DNA of 64,000 bases from assembly GCA_016721015.1 (NCBI GenBank), contig JADKJL010000001.1:930001-994000 (forward strand). Direction: 5' to 3'. How positions within the stretch are numbered: position 1 is the first letter of the stretch; the number at the start of each line of letters is the position of its first letter. Both the position numbers and the translations under genes were made by a program. Below are positions 27,110-35,845 of this stretch, piece by piece. The notes beneath the pieces were generated by a model that was given only the letters and a program-made list of their open reading frames with translations, was not told the origin of the DNA and made no database searches. This DNA is from Lysobacterales bacterium (GTDB lineage: Bacteria > Pseudomonadota > Gammaproteobacteria > Xanthomonadales > Rhodanobacteraceae).

Positions 27110-28381
27110 ATGATTCGCGACACCTCGGCCCAGGATCGGCAGCTCAAGGCAGAGCCGCAGAGTGGCAAGCGCTGGGTCAAGATTGGCATGGTCGTTGCCG
27201 CGCTGGTCGTGATCCTCGCCCTGGTCGTTCCGACCGCAGCGCGGCTGTTCTCGTCGGACAGTTCGGCGAACATGAGCCGCCTGCGTATTGCCGAGGTCAA
27301 GCGCGGAACCCTGACCCGTGATGTCTCGGTGCAGGGTAGTGTCGTCGCGGCTGTCAGCCCGACACTTTACGCAGCCAGCGCGGGAACCGTGATTCTCAAG
27401 ATCAATGCCGGCGACAAGGTGGCCCGGGATCAGATACTTGCCGAGGTGATCAGCCCTGAGCTGAGCAATCGCCTGCAGCAGGAGCAGGCCACTCGCGAAA
27501 GCCTCGAAATCGATGTACAGCGCGCAGGCCTTGATCATCGCAAGCAGCAATTGGCGGCGAAGAAGCTGTTTGATCAGGCCATGATCGACCGCCAGACCGC
27601 CAAGCGCGAGGTCGAGCGCACTCAACGCGCATTCGATGCAGGGGCGATGTCCGAGATGGATCTGCTGCGTACCAAGGATGCGCTGGCCAAGGCCGACATC
27701 ACCGTCGGCAACGCCGAAGCCGACATGAAACTCGATGTCGAAAGCCTGGCCTTCGAGCTGAAGAGCAAACACCTCGCGCTCGATCGTCAGCGTCTGCTCG
27801 CCGAGGATCTGCAGCGCCAGGTCGAGGAACTGAAAGTTCGCTCGCCGGTCGATGGCCAGGTCGGCCAATTGATCGTGGAGCAGCGCGCCAATGTCGCCGC
27901 GAATGCGCCGATCCTGACCGTGGTCGACCTCAGCGCGCTCGAAATCGAGATCAAGGTGCCCGAGGTGTTTGCGCATGACCTCGCCATCGGCATGACCGCC
28001 GAGATCCGCGACAGTTCGGGCAACTACACCGGTACGATCAGCGCGGTCTCGCCGCAGGTCATCGATGGCCAGGTCAGCGGCCGCATCCGCTTCGGTGACA
28101 AGAAGCCGGCGGGCCTGCGCCAGAACCAGCGTCTGACCACACGCATCCTGATGGATGAGCATCCGAATGTGCTGATGGTCGAACGCGGTCCGTTTGTCGA
28201 TAGCGGAGCAGGGCGGGTCGCCTACGTCATCCGCGACGGCGTCGCCGAACGCACGCCGATCGAAGTCGGTGCGACCAGCCTCAATTCAGTCGAAATAGTC
28301 TCCGGCGTCAAGGAAGGCGACCGCATCGTCATCTCCGGCACCGACCAGTTCAATGGTGCGCAACGAGTAGCTATCAATTGA
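27110..28381 (+). CDS. Periplasmic adaptor (HlyD/MacA-like) of an ABC efflux system
   Basis: The protein has 423 residues. A single N-terminal membrane helix (about 25-45, IGMVVAALVVILALVVP) anchors it. The first lipoyl half (VSVQGSVVAAVSPTLYAASAGTVI) is followed by a coiled-coil hairpin (about 115-245) with strongly charged heptads. The second lipoyl half (VRSPVDGQVGQLIVEQRANV), a beta-barrel and a membrane-proximal domain (GVAERTPIEVGATSLNSVEIVSGVKEGD) complete it. It is the first gene after the sigma-54 promoter. It should bridge the FtsX-type permeases to an outer-membrane channel, which is not encoded here. Confidence 0.92.
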   Translation: MIRDTSAQDRQLKAEPQSGKRWVKIGMVVAALVVILALVVPTAARLFSSDSSANMSRLRIAEVKRGTLTRDVSVQGSVVAAVSPTLYAASAGTVILKINAGDKVARDQILAEVISPELSNRLQQEQATRESLEIDVQRAGLDHRKQQLAAKKLFDQAMIDRQTAKREVERTQRAFDAGAMSEMDLLRTKDALAKADITVGNAEADMKLDVESLAFELKSKHLALDRQRLLAEDLQRQVEELKVRSPVDGQVGQLIVEQRANVAANAPILTVVDLSALEIEIKVPEVFAHDLAIGMTAEIRDSSGNYTGTISAVSPQVIDGQVSGRIRFGDKKPAGLRQNQRLTTRILMDEHPNVLMVERGPFVDSGAGRVAYVIRDGVAERTPIEVGATSLNSVEIVSGVKEGDRIVISGTDQFNGAQRVAIN

Positions 28382-28523
28382 CGGGAGTGGGAAATGTAAG
28401 GCGTGCTTTGTGGGAGCGACTTCAGTCGCGATGCTATGCAACTCAGGTAAAGCATCGCGACTGAAGTCGCTCCCACGGAAAGGATTTTTACCCCCACTAC
28501 CCACTACCCACTACCCACTCCCG
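28382..28523. repeat. Inverted heptad element with nested REP hairpin
   Basis: This spacer element starts CGGGAGTGGG at 28382, directly after the adaptor stop codon, and ends CCCACTCCCG at 28523. The right side carries CCCACTA heptads. Its interior is the REP hairpin at 28410-28476. The same terminal sequences bound the spacers at 29229, 32113 and 48615. Confidence 0.6.
28410..28476. repeat. REP-type hairpin (GTGGGAGCGACT family)
   Basis: Two perfectly complementary 26-base arms (28410-28435 and 28451-28476), starting GTGGGAGCGACTTCAGTCGC, enclose a 15-base loop. A second copy with one mismatch lies at 32228-32297. This resembles the REP/RAYT-type palindromes common in gammaproteobacteria. 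No RAYT transposase is seen in the window. Confidence 0.8.
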
Positions 28524-28539
28524 AACAGAGGCAACGCCG

Positions 28540-29283
28540 ATGTTAAAAATGACCCACCTGCAAATGGTCTACCGCACCCATCTGATCGAGACGCATGCAC
28601 TGCGTGATTTCTCGATTCATGTGCGCGAAGGCGAATTCGTTGCCGTGACCGGGCCGTCGGGTTCGGGCAAGACCACTTTCCTCAATATTGCCGGGCTGCT
28701 TGAGGAGTTCACCGGCGGTGAATACTGGCTCGATGGCGTCGACGTGCGGGGGCTGAATGACAACGCGCGCTCGAAGCTGCGCAACGAGAAGATCGGATTC
28801 ATCTTCCAGAGCTTCAATCTGATTCCGGATCTGAACCTGTTCGACAACGTCGATGTGCCGCTTCGCTATCGTGGATTCGCCGCCGCCGATCGCAAGAAGC
28901 GCATTGAGGAATCACTGACCCGAGTCGGCCTGTCCTCGCGCATGAAACACTACCCGTCCGAACTTTCCGGTGGTCAGCAACAGCGTGTCGCCATTGCACG
29001 GGCGCTGGCCGGCTCACCGCGTCTGCTGATGGCCGATGAGCCGACCGGAAATCTCGATTCGCTGATGGCGCGCGGGGTCATGGAGCTGCTTGAAGAGGTC
29101 AACCGCCAGGGTACGACGATCGTCATGGTCACCCATGATCCCGAGCTGGCCGCGCGCGCCCATCGCAACGTCCACGTGATCGATGGCCAGGTCACCGATT
29201 TCGATGAGGAGCCGAGATTGAGAAAGAGCGGGAGTGGGGAGTCGGGAGTGGGGAGTGGGTTAAAAGCGCCTGCGAGCGTGTAG
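28540..29283 (+). CDS. ABC transporter ATPase (MacB/LolD type)
   Basis: The protein has 247 residues. Walker A GPSGSGKTT follows EFVAVT. Q-loop FIFQSFNLIPDLNLFDNV, signature LSGGQQQRVAIARAL, Walker B RLLMADEPTGNLD and the H-loop MVTHD are all present. It is close to LolD/MacB ATPases that pair with FtsX-like permeases. The normal protein should end near DFDEEP. The last ~20 residues (RKSGSGESGVGSG and after) are encoded by the GGGAGTN heptad repeat that has invaded the 3' end, giving a glycine/serine-rich tail with no family counterpart. Confidence 0.94.
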   Translation: MLKMTHLQMVYRTHLIETHALRDFSIHVREGEFVAVTGPSGSGKTTFLNIAGLLEEFTGGEYWLDGVDVRGLNDNARSKLRNEKIGFIFQSFNLIPDLNLFDNVDVPLRYRGFAAADRKKRIEESLTRVGLSSRMKHYPSELSGGQQQRVAIARALAGSPRLLMADEPTGNLDSLMARGVMELLEEVNRQGTTIVMVTHDPELAARAHRNVHVIDGQVTDFDEEPRLRKSGSGESGVGSGLKAPASV

Positions 29284-29359
29284 TAATCAGCGGACAGCGG
29301 TTAGCGGGAAAAGAAGCAAGTGCGCGCTCCTACTCCCAATTTCCTACTCCCCACTCCCG
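29229..29359. repeat. Inverted heptad element overlapping the ATPase 3' end
   Basis: Left array: GGGAGTG/GGGAGTC heptads at 29230-29259, inside the ATPase reading frame. Right array: ACTCCCC-type heptads at 29327-29359, before the permease gene. A short AGCGG-repeat segment lies between (29288-29308). Left and right arrays are complementary and could pair in RNA. Confidence 0.6.
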
Positions 29360-29428
29360 CTCCAAAAAGCTTCAAGCGACAAGCCAAAAGCACATTCCAA
29401 CGACTCCTCTATCTCCGGAATCACGCCA

Positions 29429-30733
29429 ATGTTCACCTACTATCTACAACTTGGCCTGCGCAGTTTGCGGCGCAACCCGATCCTGACCGCACTGATGGTC
29501 ATCGGCATCGCTCTGGGCATCGCCGCGAGCATGACCACGCTGACGGTCATGCACTTGATGGGCAGTGATCCGATTCCGTGGAAAAGCGACAAGCTCCACT
29601 ATGTTCAGCTCGATAGCTGGAGTGCGGATGACAGCTTTTACAGCAACGGTCGCCCACCGGATCAGGTGACCTATCGCGACGCGCAGGCCCTGATGGAAGC
29701 CGGCAAGGCTGACAAACAGGCGGCGATGTTCAAGCTGTCGCTGCCGATCCAGCCGGAAAACAAGGATCTGAAACCATTCCGGTCGCTCGGTCGGGTCACC
29801 TACACCGATTTCTTCGGCATGTTTGAACCGCCGTTCAAGTACGGCGGGCCCTGGAGCCGCGATCAGGACAGGAGCCATGAACGCGTCATCGTGCTCGGCA
29901 AGGTCATGAACGAAAAGCTGTTCGGTGGTCAGGACAGTGTCGGCAGGACGGTGCGCATGGACGACATCGACTACACCATCGTCGGCGTGCTCGATGACTG
30001 GAAATTGCGCATGCGTTACTACGATCTGACCAATGGCCCGTTCGAGGATCCTGACGAGTTCTTCATGCCATTCACCACGGCGATCGATCTCAAGCAGCGC
30101 TCGACCGGCAACAACAGTTGCTGGAAATCGCCGGGCGATGGCTGGGATGCGTATCTCGATTCCGATTGCGTCTGGATCCAGATGTGGGTGCAGCTCGATT
30201 CCCCAGCACGCCTGGCCGAATACAAGTCATTCCTCGACAGTTACGTGGGCGAACAGAAAAAGCTCGGACGCTTCCCGCGCCCGCTCAACAACCGCCTGCT
30301 CGACGTCAATGCATGGATGGCCGATCAGGAGGTGGTCTCGCGAGATGTGCAGGTGCAGACCGGGTTGGCGTTTGCCTTCCTCATCGTCTGCCTGGTCAAT
30401 ACGGTCGGCCTGCTGCTGGCGAAATTCACGCGCAAGTCCGGCGAGATCGGCCTGCGTCGTGCGCTGGGCGCCAGCCGTCGCGAAGTCTTCAGCCAGTTCC
30501 TGATCGAATCCGGTGTGGTCGGTTTGAGTGGCGGAATCCTTGGCCTGGCCCTGACCGGTCTTGGCCTGCTCGCCGTTCGCGCGCTGTACTCGCAATACAA
30601 GACAGTCGCCCATCTTGACTGGACGATGACCGGCGTGACCATCGCCCTGGCCGTGGTTTCAGCCGTGCTCGCCGGCCTGTATCCAACCTGGCGTGCCTGC
30701 CGCGTCCAGCCAGCAGCGCAGTTGAAGATTTGA
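29429..30733 (+). CDS. FtsX/MacB-type ABC permease (first copy)
   Basis: The protein has 434 residues. TM1 lies at about 20-40 (ILTALMVIGIALGIAASM), followed by a MacB-type periplasmic domain of about 250 residues. Three C-terminal helices follow, with the FtsX signature in EIGLRRALGASRREVFSQFLIES. It ends with the usual A-C-R-V-Q-P-A-x-Q-L. MacB-like permeases do not translocate through the membrane but transmit ATP hydrolysis to the periplasm. It pairs with the permease at 30897, probably as a heterodimer. The extracytoplasmic domain has an unusual pair of cysteines (NNSCWK, SDCVW) 14-17 residues apart. Confidence 0.92.
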   Translation: MFTYYLQLGLRSLRRNPILTALMVIGIALGIAASMTTLTVMHLMGSDPIPWKSDKLHYVQLDSWSADDSFYSNGRPPDQVTYRDAQALMEAGKADKQAAMFKLSLPIQPENKDLKPFRSLGRVTYTDFFGMFEPPFKYGGPWSRDQDRSHERVIVLGKVMNEKLFGGQDSVGRTVRMDDIDYTIVGVLDDWKLRMRYYDLTNGPFEDPDEFFMPFTTAIDLKQRSTGNNSCWKSPGDGWDAYLDSDCVWIQMWVQLDSPARLAEYKSFLDSYVGEQKKLGRFPRPLNNRLLDVNAWMADQEVVSRDVQVQTGLAFAFLIVCLVNTVGLLLAKFTRKSGEIGLRRALGASRREVFSQFLIESGVVGLSGGILGLALTGLGLLAVRALYSQYKTVAHLDWTMTGVTIALAVVSAVLAGLYPTWRACRVQPAAQLKI

Positions 30734-30737
30734 AGAC

Positions 30738-30885
30738 CGGGAGTAGGGAGTAGGGAGTGGGGAGTCGGAACAGCACTTCTCGCACGCAGCACGGTTCCTT
30801 CGATGATGGTCGGATCCGCCATCCACGCCCTTCCTACTCCCCACTCCCCACTCCCCACTCCCCACTCCCCACTTCCTACTCCCCC
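30738..30885. repeat. Inverted heptad element between the permease genes
   Basis: Left array: GGGAGTA/GGGAGTG heptads at 30739-30768, directly after the stop codon. Right array: at least seven ACTCCCC-type heptads at 30833-30885, the longest array in the window, ending 11 bases before the next start codon. The arrays are mutually complementary and enclose about 65 bases of unique sequence. Confidence 0.65.
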
Positions 30886-30896
30886 TAGAGAAAGCC

Positions 30897-32108
30897 ATGG
30901 AAATCCGCCCGATACTTTCCGCCCTGATGCGCAGCAAGGTCTCGATGATCCTGATCGGAGTGCAGGTCGCGCTGACCCTGGCGATCGTCTGCAATGCGTT
31001 GTTCATCATCGGCCAGCGGCTCGATCACATGAATCGACCGAGCGGCATGAACGAGGCCGATACGTTCTACATCGGCAGCTCGGGCTTCGGCCAGGGCTTC
31101 GATGCACAGGCGACAATCCGGGAGGATCTTGCCCTGCTCCGGCAAATGCCCGGCGTTGCCTCGGCGACCTCAACCAACACCGTGCCAATGAGTCAGGGTG
31201 GCTGGAACACCGGCCTCAGCCTGCAGCCGCATCAAAAGAGCTCAACGGCTGACAGTGCCATCTACATTGTCGATGACAAGGGGCTGGATACGTTTGGCGT
31301 CAAGCTGATTGCAGGCAGGGATTTCAAACCGGAAGAGGTCACCGACATCAAATTTGGCGACAGCCTGCGGCCCAGCGTGATCATCGTGACCCAAGCCGTG
31401 GCCGAAAAGATGTTTCCCGATGGCGATGCGCTCGGAAAATCGGTCTATCTCAACGAGGATCCACCGACCAGCACGATCGTCGGGATCGTCGAGCGCACCC
31501 AGCAACCGTGGATGGAGAGTTCGTCGATCGAGAACTCGACGTTTGTCCCGGCTTACATGCCGTATGGCAATTCCTCGCGCTACCTTATCCGTGCGCAACC
31601 CGGGCGTCGTGATGAAGTGATGAAGGCGGTCGAACAGAAACTCGCCGAATCCAATACCAGCCGCATCATAGGCAAGGTCCGCAGCATCGAGGAAACGCGC
31701 AAGGAGGCGTATGCCGGAGATCGCGCGATGGCCATCATCCTGGGTGCCGTCATTTTCGCGTTGCTCGCGATTACCGCACTCGGCATTGTGGGCATGGCCA
31801 GTTTCTGGGTCGCCCAGCGCACTCGGCAGATAGGCACGCGACGCGCACTCGGTGCTTCGCGAACCGACATCCTGCGCTATTTCCAGACCGAGAATTTCAT
31901 CATCACGACCTTTGGCCTGATCGTCGGTGGCGTGCTTGCCTATGCTTTCAGTCTGTGGATGATGCAGGCCTACGAGTCACCGCGATTGCCGTGGTACTAC
32001 GTGCCAATCGGCTTCCTATGCCTGTGGGCGCTTGGCCAACTGGCGGTGCTCGGCCCGGCGATGCGGGCATCTCGCGTGCCACCGGCGGTGGCGACACGGA
32101 GTGTTTGA
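30897..32108 (+). CDS. FtsX/MacB-type ABC permease (second copy)
   Basis: The protein has 403 residues. TM1 lies at about 16-38 (MILIGVQVALTLAIVCNALFI), followed by the periplasmic domain. Three C-terminal helices follow, with the signature RTRQIGTRRALGASRTDILRYF, closing with R-A-S-R-V-P-P-A. It is related to, but clearly diverged from, the preceding permease, consistent with a heterodimer. It is the third exporter component driven from the sigma-54 promoter. The substrate may be a peptide, lipid or antibiotic and cannot be deduced. Confidence 0.92.
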   Translation: MEIRPILSALMRSKVSMILIGVQVALTLAIVCNALFIIGQRLDHMNRPSGMNEADTFYIGSSGFGQGFDAQATIREDLALLRQMPGVASATSTNTVPMSQGGWNTGLSLQPHQKSSTADSAIYIVDDKGLDTFGVKLIAGRDFKPEEVTDIKFGDSLRPSVIIVTQAVAEKMFPDGDALGKSVYLNEDPPTSTIVGIVERTQQPWMESSSIENSTFVPAYMPYGNSSRYLIRAQPGRRDEVMKAVEQKLAESNTSRIIGKVRSIEETRKEAYAGDRAMAIILGAVIFALLAITALGIVGMASFWVAQRTRQIGTRRALGASRTDILRYFQTENFIITTFGLIVGGVLAYAFSLWMMQAYESPRLPWYYVPIGFLCLWALGQLAVLGPAMRASRVPPAVATRSV

Positions 32109-32112
32109 AGGC

Positions 32113-32362
32113 CGGGAGTGGGGAGTCGGGAGTGGGGAGTCGGAAAGCGTTGAAGCGGGACGTGGTGAGCGGTGAGCGGTGAGCGGTGAGCGGTGAGCGG
32201 GAAAAGCAGATTTGCAGAGCGGGGTCTGTGGGAGCGACTTCAGTCGCGATGCAGTTGCTGGTGATGCGAGAAGCATCGCGACTGGAGTCGCTCCCACGGT
32301 CAACAAGGCTTGCGCACTGTTCGCCAACCGCCAACCGCTAACGGCTAACCGCCCCACTCCCG
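32113..32362. repeat. Composite inverted heptad element with nested arrays and REP
   Basis: Starts CGGGAGTGGGG at 32113, ends CCCACTCCCG at 32362. From outside in: GGGAGTG/GGGAGTC heptads (32114-32142); a second heptad family, five exact copies of GGTGAGC (32164-32198); a REP hairpin (32228-32297); then AACCGCC/AACCGCT heptads (32324-32351) that roughly complement the GGTGAGC array. It fills the 325-base gap before the response regulator gene. Confidence 0.65.
32228..32297. repeat. REP-type hairpin, second copy
   Basis: GTGGGAGCGACTTCAGTCGC and following bases (32228-32252) pair with 32273-32297 with one mismatch. The arms match the hairpin at 28410-28476, while the loop differs. Confidence 0.78.
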
Positions 32363-32433
32363 TAAAATGTAACCCTTTCCCGCGTGCCTGCATCCAAGCA
32401 GGCATGCGTCGATGCCCAAGACAGAACCGAACC

Positions 32434-33777
32434 ATGCGCACCGTACTGGTAATCGACGACAACCCGGCAGTTGGAACCGCACTTGATGTGCTGTTGGGGT
32501 TGAACGATATTCGAGCTCTTATCGCCACCTCGCCGACGCAGGGACTCGAAATGCTTGCGCGCGAAGCGGTCGATCTGGTGATCCAGGACATGAACTTCAG
32601 CGCGGATACCACATCGGGCGAGGAGGGCATCGAGCTGTATCGGGCGATCCGGCGCGATCATTCCGATCTGCCGATCATCTTGCTGACCGCCTGGACGCGT
32701 CTGGAAACCGCGGTCGAGCTGGTCAAGGCGGGGGCGGGCGATTATCTCGGCAAGCCCTGGGATGACAACAAGCTGCTGGCGACGGTCGAGAACCTGCTTG
32801 AACTCTCCGAAGCGACGCGCGCGGTCTCCCGCTTTCGTGACGAGCGCCGGCGTCGCCGTCGGCAGTTGGATGAACGCTTCGACTTGCGCGGCATCGTGTT
32901 TGCCTCGAGCGGCATGGAACGCGTGGTCGAACTCGCCTGTCAGGTCGCGCGTGCCGATGTGCCGGTGCTGATCACTGGCCCGAACGGGGCCGGCAAGGAG
33001 CGCATCGCCGAAATCGTCCAGGCCAATTCGGCACGGGCCAAGGGCGCCTTCATCACGGTCAATTGTGGTGCACTTCCGTCGGAACTGATCGAGGCCGAGT
33101 TGTTCGGTGCCGAACCCGGCGCCTACACCGGGGCTGCCAATCGCGCACGCGAAGGTCGCTTCGAAGCGGCCGATGGCGGCACCTTGTTCCTTGATGAAAT
33201 CGGCAATCTGCCGCTGGCCGGACAGATGAAGCTGCTGCGCATTCTTGAGACCGGGCAATTCGAAAGGCTGGGTTCAAGCAAGACCCGCACGGTTTCCGTT
33301 CGCGTGATCAGCGCGACCAACGCGGATCTGCCCAGTCTGATCCGCGAAGGCCAGTTTCGCGAAGATCTGTTCTACCGGCTCAACGTGATCGAGTTGCGCC
33401 TGCCACCACTGGCTGAGCGCACCGACGACATTCTTCCGCTGGCCGAATATTTTCTGCAGAACAGGGCCGCGCTCGATGCTGGCGCACGGGCGGCGCTGAT
33501 CGCTCACGCCTGGCCGGGCAACGTGCGCGAATTGAAGAATGCGATCGACCGCGCCAGCCTGCTGTGCAGCAACGGCGAGATTACCGCGCGGGATCTGGCC
33601 CTCGGTCCTGCGCGCAGTCCGGCGGTCCGTCTCGCACCGGATGCCGAGCCAGACAAGGACATGATCGAGGCGGCCTTGCTGCGCGCGCGCGGCGTCATCA
33701 GTCAGGCCGCATCGAGTCTTGGTCTGTCGCGCCAGGCCTTGTACCGGCGCATGGAGAAAATGGGTATCGAAACCTGA
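32434..33777 (+). CDS. Sigma-54-dependent response regulator (NtrC family)
   Basis: The 447-residue protein starts at the ATG at 32434. Receiver domain 1-120 with phospho-acceptor D52 (VIQDMNF), T85 and K107. AAA+ domain about 153-375: Walker A GPNGAGKE at 182-189 (less usual than GESGTGKE), the sigma-54 contact loop as GAYTGA at 229-234, Walker B TLFLDEIG, R-fingers in FREDLFYRL. Fis-type helix-turn-helix at the C-terminus (AASSLGLSRQALYRRMEKMG). It is the last gene of the exporter operon and probably activates the sigma-54 promoter at 27049. Confidence 0.94.
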   Translation: MRTVLVIDDNPAVGTALDVLLGLNDIRALIATSPTQGLEMLAREAVDLVIQDMNFSADTTSGEEGIELYRAIRRDHSDLPIILLTAWTRLETAVELVKAGAGDYLGKPWDDNKLLATVENLLELSEATRAVSRFRDERRRRRRQLDERFDLRGIVFASSGMERVVELACQVARADVPVLITGPNGAGKERIAEIVQANSARAKGAFITVNCGALPSELIEAELFGAEPGAYTGAANRAREGRFEAADGGTLFLDEIGNLPLAGQMKLLRILETGQFERLGSSKTRTVSVRVISATNADLPSLIREGQFREDLFYRLNVIELRLPPLAERTDDILPLAEYFLQNRAALDAGARAALIAHAWPGNVRELKNAIDRASLLCSNGEITARDLALGPARSPAVRLAPDAEPDKDMIEAALLRARGVISQAASSLGLSRQALYRRMEKMGIET

Positions 33778-33814
33778 TCGGCAGCATCCATTGCTGATTC
33801 GGTTTGTACAAAAG

Positions 33815-33845
33815 AAAACGCCCGCGTATTCAGCGCGGGCGTTTT
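33815..33845. terminator. Bidirectional rho-independent terminator
   Basis: AAAACGCCCGCG pairs with CGCGGGCGTTTT around a short loop. A-run on the left and T-run on the right let it stop both the response regulator operon and the convergent rpoD transcript. Confidence 0.9.
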
Positions 33846-33865
33846 CGTTTTCATGGCGGCGTGAC

Positions 33866-35737
33866 CTATTCGAGATCGAGGAAGCTGCGCAGCTGCTCCG
33901 AGCGGCTTGGATGACGCAGCTTGCGCAGCGCCTTGGCTTCGATCTGACGGATCCGTTCGCGGGTGACGTCGAACTGCTTGCCGACTTCCTCCAGCGTGTG
34001 ATCGGTGTTCATGTCGATGCCGAAACGCATGCGCAACACCTTGGCTTCGCGCGGAGTCAGGCCTCCGAGCACGTCGTGCACGGTTTCCATGAGGCCGATG
34101 TTGGTCGAGGATTCGATCGGCGAAACGATCGACAGATCCTCGATGAAATCGCCGAGATGTGAATCCTCGTCGTCACCGATCGGGGTCTCCATCGAAATCG
34201 GTTCCTTGGCGATCTTCAACACCTTGCGAATCTTGTCCTCGGGCATCTCCATCTTGATCGCGAGTTCTTCCGGAGTCGGCTCGCGACCCATTTCCTGGAG
34301 CATCTGGCGGCTGATGCGGTTGAGCTTGTTGATGGTCTCGATCATGTGCACCGGAATGCGGATCGTGCGCGCCTGGTCGGCGATCGAGCGCGTGATCGCC
34401 TGGCGGATCCACCAGGTCGCATAGGTCGAGAATTTGTAGCCGCGTCGGTATTCGAACTTGTCGACCGCCTTCATCAGGCCGATGTTGCCTTCCTGGATCA
34501 GGTCGAGGAACTGCAGGCCGCGATTGGTGTATTTCTTGGCGATCGAGATGACCAGGCGCAGATTGGCCTCGACCATTTCCTTCTTCGCGCGGCGGGCCTT
34601 GGCCTCGCCGATCGACATCGCGCGATTGATTTCCTTGATGTCGGCAACGCTCAGGTACAGCGTGCTCTCGATCGCGACCAGCTTGTGCTGTTCACCGACC
34701 AGGGCATCCTTGTGCGTCTTCACCGCCGGCGACCATTTCTGGCGCTTTTTCATGAGCTCGTCGGCCCATTCGAGATTGGTCTCGTTGGACGGGAACACCT
34801 TGAGGAAATCCTTGCGCGGCATCTTCGCCTGCTTGATGCACACATCCATGATCAGGCGCTCGTGATGCCGGATATTGCTGACCACCTCGCGCAGCTTGCG
34901 CACCAGCGCGTCGATGAGCACGGCCGGCAGCTTGAGCTTGAGGAATTCCTCGGCGATCTGGTCGCGCAGCTTGAGTGCCTTCTTGTCACCCAGACCGTGC
35001 TTTTCCGACAATTTCTGGAACTTGGCGTAACCCGTGCGCAGCTCGTCCATGCGCCGCGCAACTTCGATCGGATCCGGGCCGGTATCGATCGGTGTCGACT
35101 CTTCCGACTCTTCTTCGGAATCATCTTCGCCATCGCCGTCTTCTTCACCTTCGGCCTTCTCGGCGGCTTCCTTGGCGGCAGCGGCGGCAAGTTCCTCGGG
35201 TGTTGGCACTTCGATGTCGAGGAAGCCGGTGACGACCTCGGACATGCGCTTCTTGCCCTCGGTGAACTGGTCGTATTCCTCGACCAGCAGCTGGATCGAC
35301 CACGGGAAGCTGGCCAGCGCCGCCTGGACCTGGTTGAGACCTTCCTCGATGCGCTTGGCGATGGCGATTTCGCCCTCACGCGTCAGCAGCTCGACCGTGC
35401 CCATCTCGCGCATGTACATGCGCACCGGGTCGGTGGTGCGGCCGACTTCGGCATCGACCGCCGAGAGCACAGCGACCGCTTCCTCGGTGGCGGTGTCGTC
35501 ATCGGTGGAACCGGCAGACTGGGCACGCAGGGTCTCGGTATCGGGCGCGATTTCATGCACCTCGATGCCCATGTCGTTGATCATGCCGATGATGTCTTCG
35601 ATCTGTTCGGGATCGACGATGTCATCGGGCAGATGGTCATTCACTTCGGCATAGGTCAGGTAGCCCTGTTCCTTGCCCTTGATGATGAGCATCTTGATGT
35701 CGGTGGTTTTCTGCTCCTGGATATGCTCGGTCGCCAT
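33866..35737 (-). CDS. rpoD: RNA polymerase primary sigma factor RpoD
   Basis: The 623-residue sigma-70 starts at the ATG at 35737 (MATEHIQ). Region 1.1 is at the N-terminus (DIKMLIIKGKEQGYLTYAEV), 1.2 at DPVRMYMREMG, followed by an acidic non-conserved insert (EEDGDGEDDSEEESEES). Region 2 has NLRLVISIAKKY, GLQFLDLIQEGNIGLMKAV and YKFSTYATWWIRQAI. Region 4.2 has the LEEVGKQFDVTRERIRQIEAKALRKLRHP helix-turn-helix. It recognises housekeeping promoters. Length and order are normal for gammaproteobacteria. Confidence 0.98.
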   Translation of the reverse strand: MATEHIQEQKTTDIKMLIIKGKEQGYLTYAEVNDHLPDDIVDPEQIEDIIGMINDMGIEVHEIAPDTETLRAQSAGSTDDDTATEEAVAVLSAVDAEVGRTTDPVRMYMREMGTVELLTREGEIAIAKRIEEGLNQVQAALASFPWSIQLLVEEYDQFTEGKKRMSEVVTGFLDIEVPTPEELAAAAAKEAAEKAEGEEDGDGEDDSEEESEESTPIDTGPDPIEVARRMDELRTGYAKFQKLSEKHGLGDKKALKLRDQIAEEFLKLKLPAVLIDALVRKLREVVSNIRHHERLIMDVCIKQAKMPRKDFLKVFPSNETNLEWADELMKKRQKWSPAVKTHKDALVGEQHKLVAIESTLYLSVADIKEINRAMSIGEAKARRAKKEMVEANLRLVISIAKKYTNRGLQFLDLIQEGNIGLMKAVDKFEYRRGYKFSTYATWWIRQAITRSIADQARTIRIPVHMIETINKLNRISRQMLQEMGREPTPEELAIKMEMPEDKIRKVLKIAKEPISMETPIGDDEDSHLGDFIEDLSIVSPIESSTNIGLMETVHDVLGGLTPREAKVLRMRFGIDMNTDHTLEEVGKQFDVTRERIRQIEAKALRKLRHPSRSEQLRSFLDLE

Positions 35738-35845
35738 GGATGTTCTGCTGTACCTAAACGAAAGACTCGGAAGTATAGGAGGCCCGTCAAGGGCGACCCA
35801 AGTGATTGAAAACATTGGGATCACGATGCCAGCCTGAAGGCCGCA

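Noticed and set aside
30833..30885. Heptad array considered as a CRISPR array
   Set aside because: The repeat unit is 7 bp without spacers and no cas gene is present. It is a simple tandem array.
34346..35809. 487-codon open frame antisense to rpoD
   Set aside because: Mirror frame of a certain housekeeping gene, with no ribosome-binding site and unnatural composition (H/L/D-rich).
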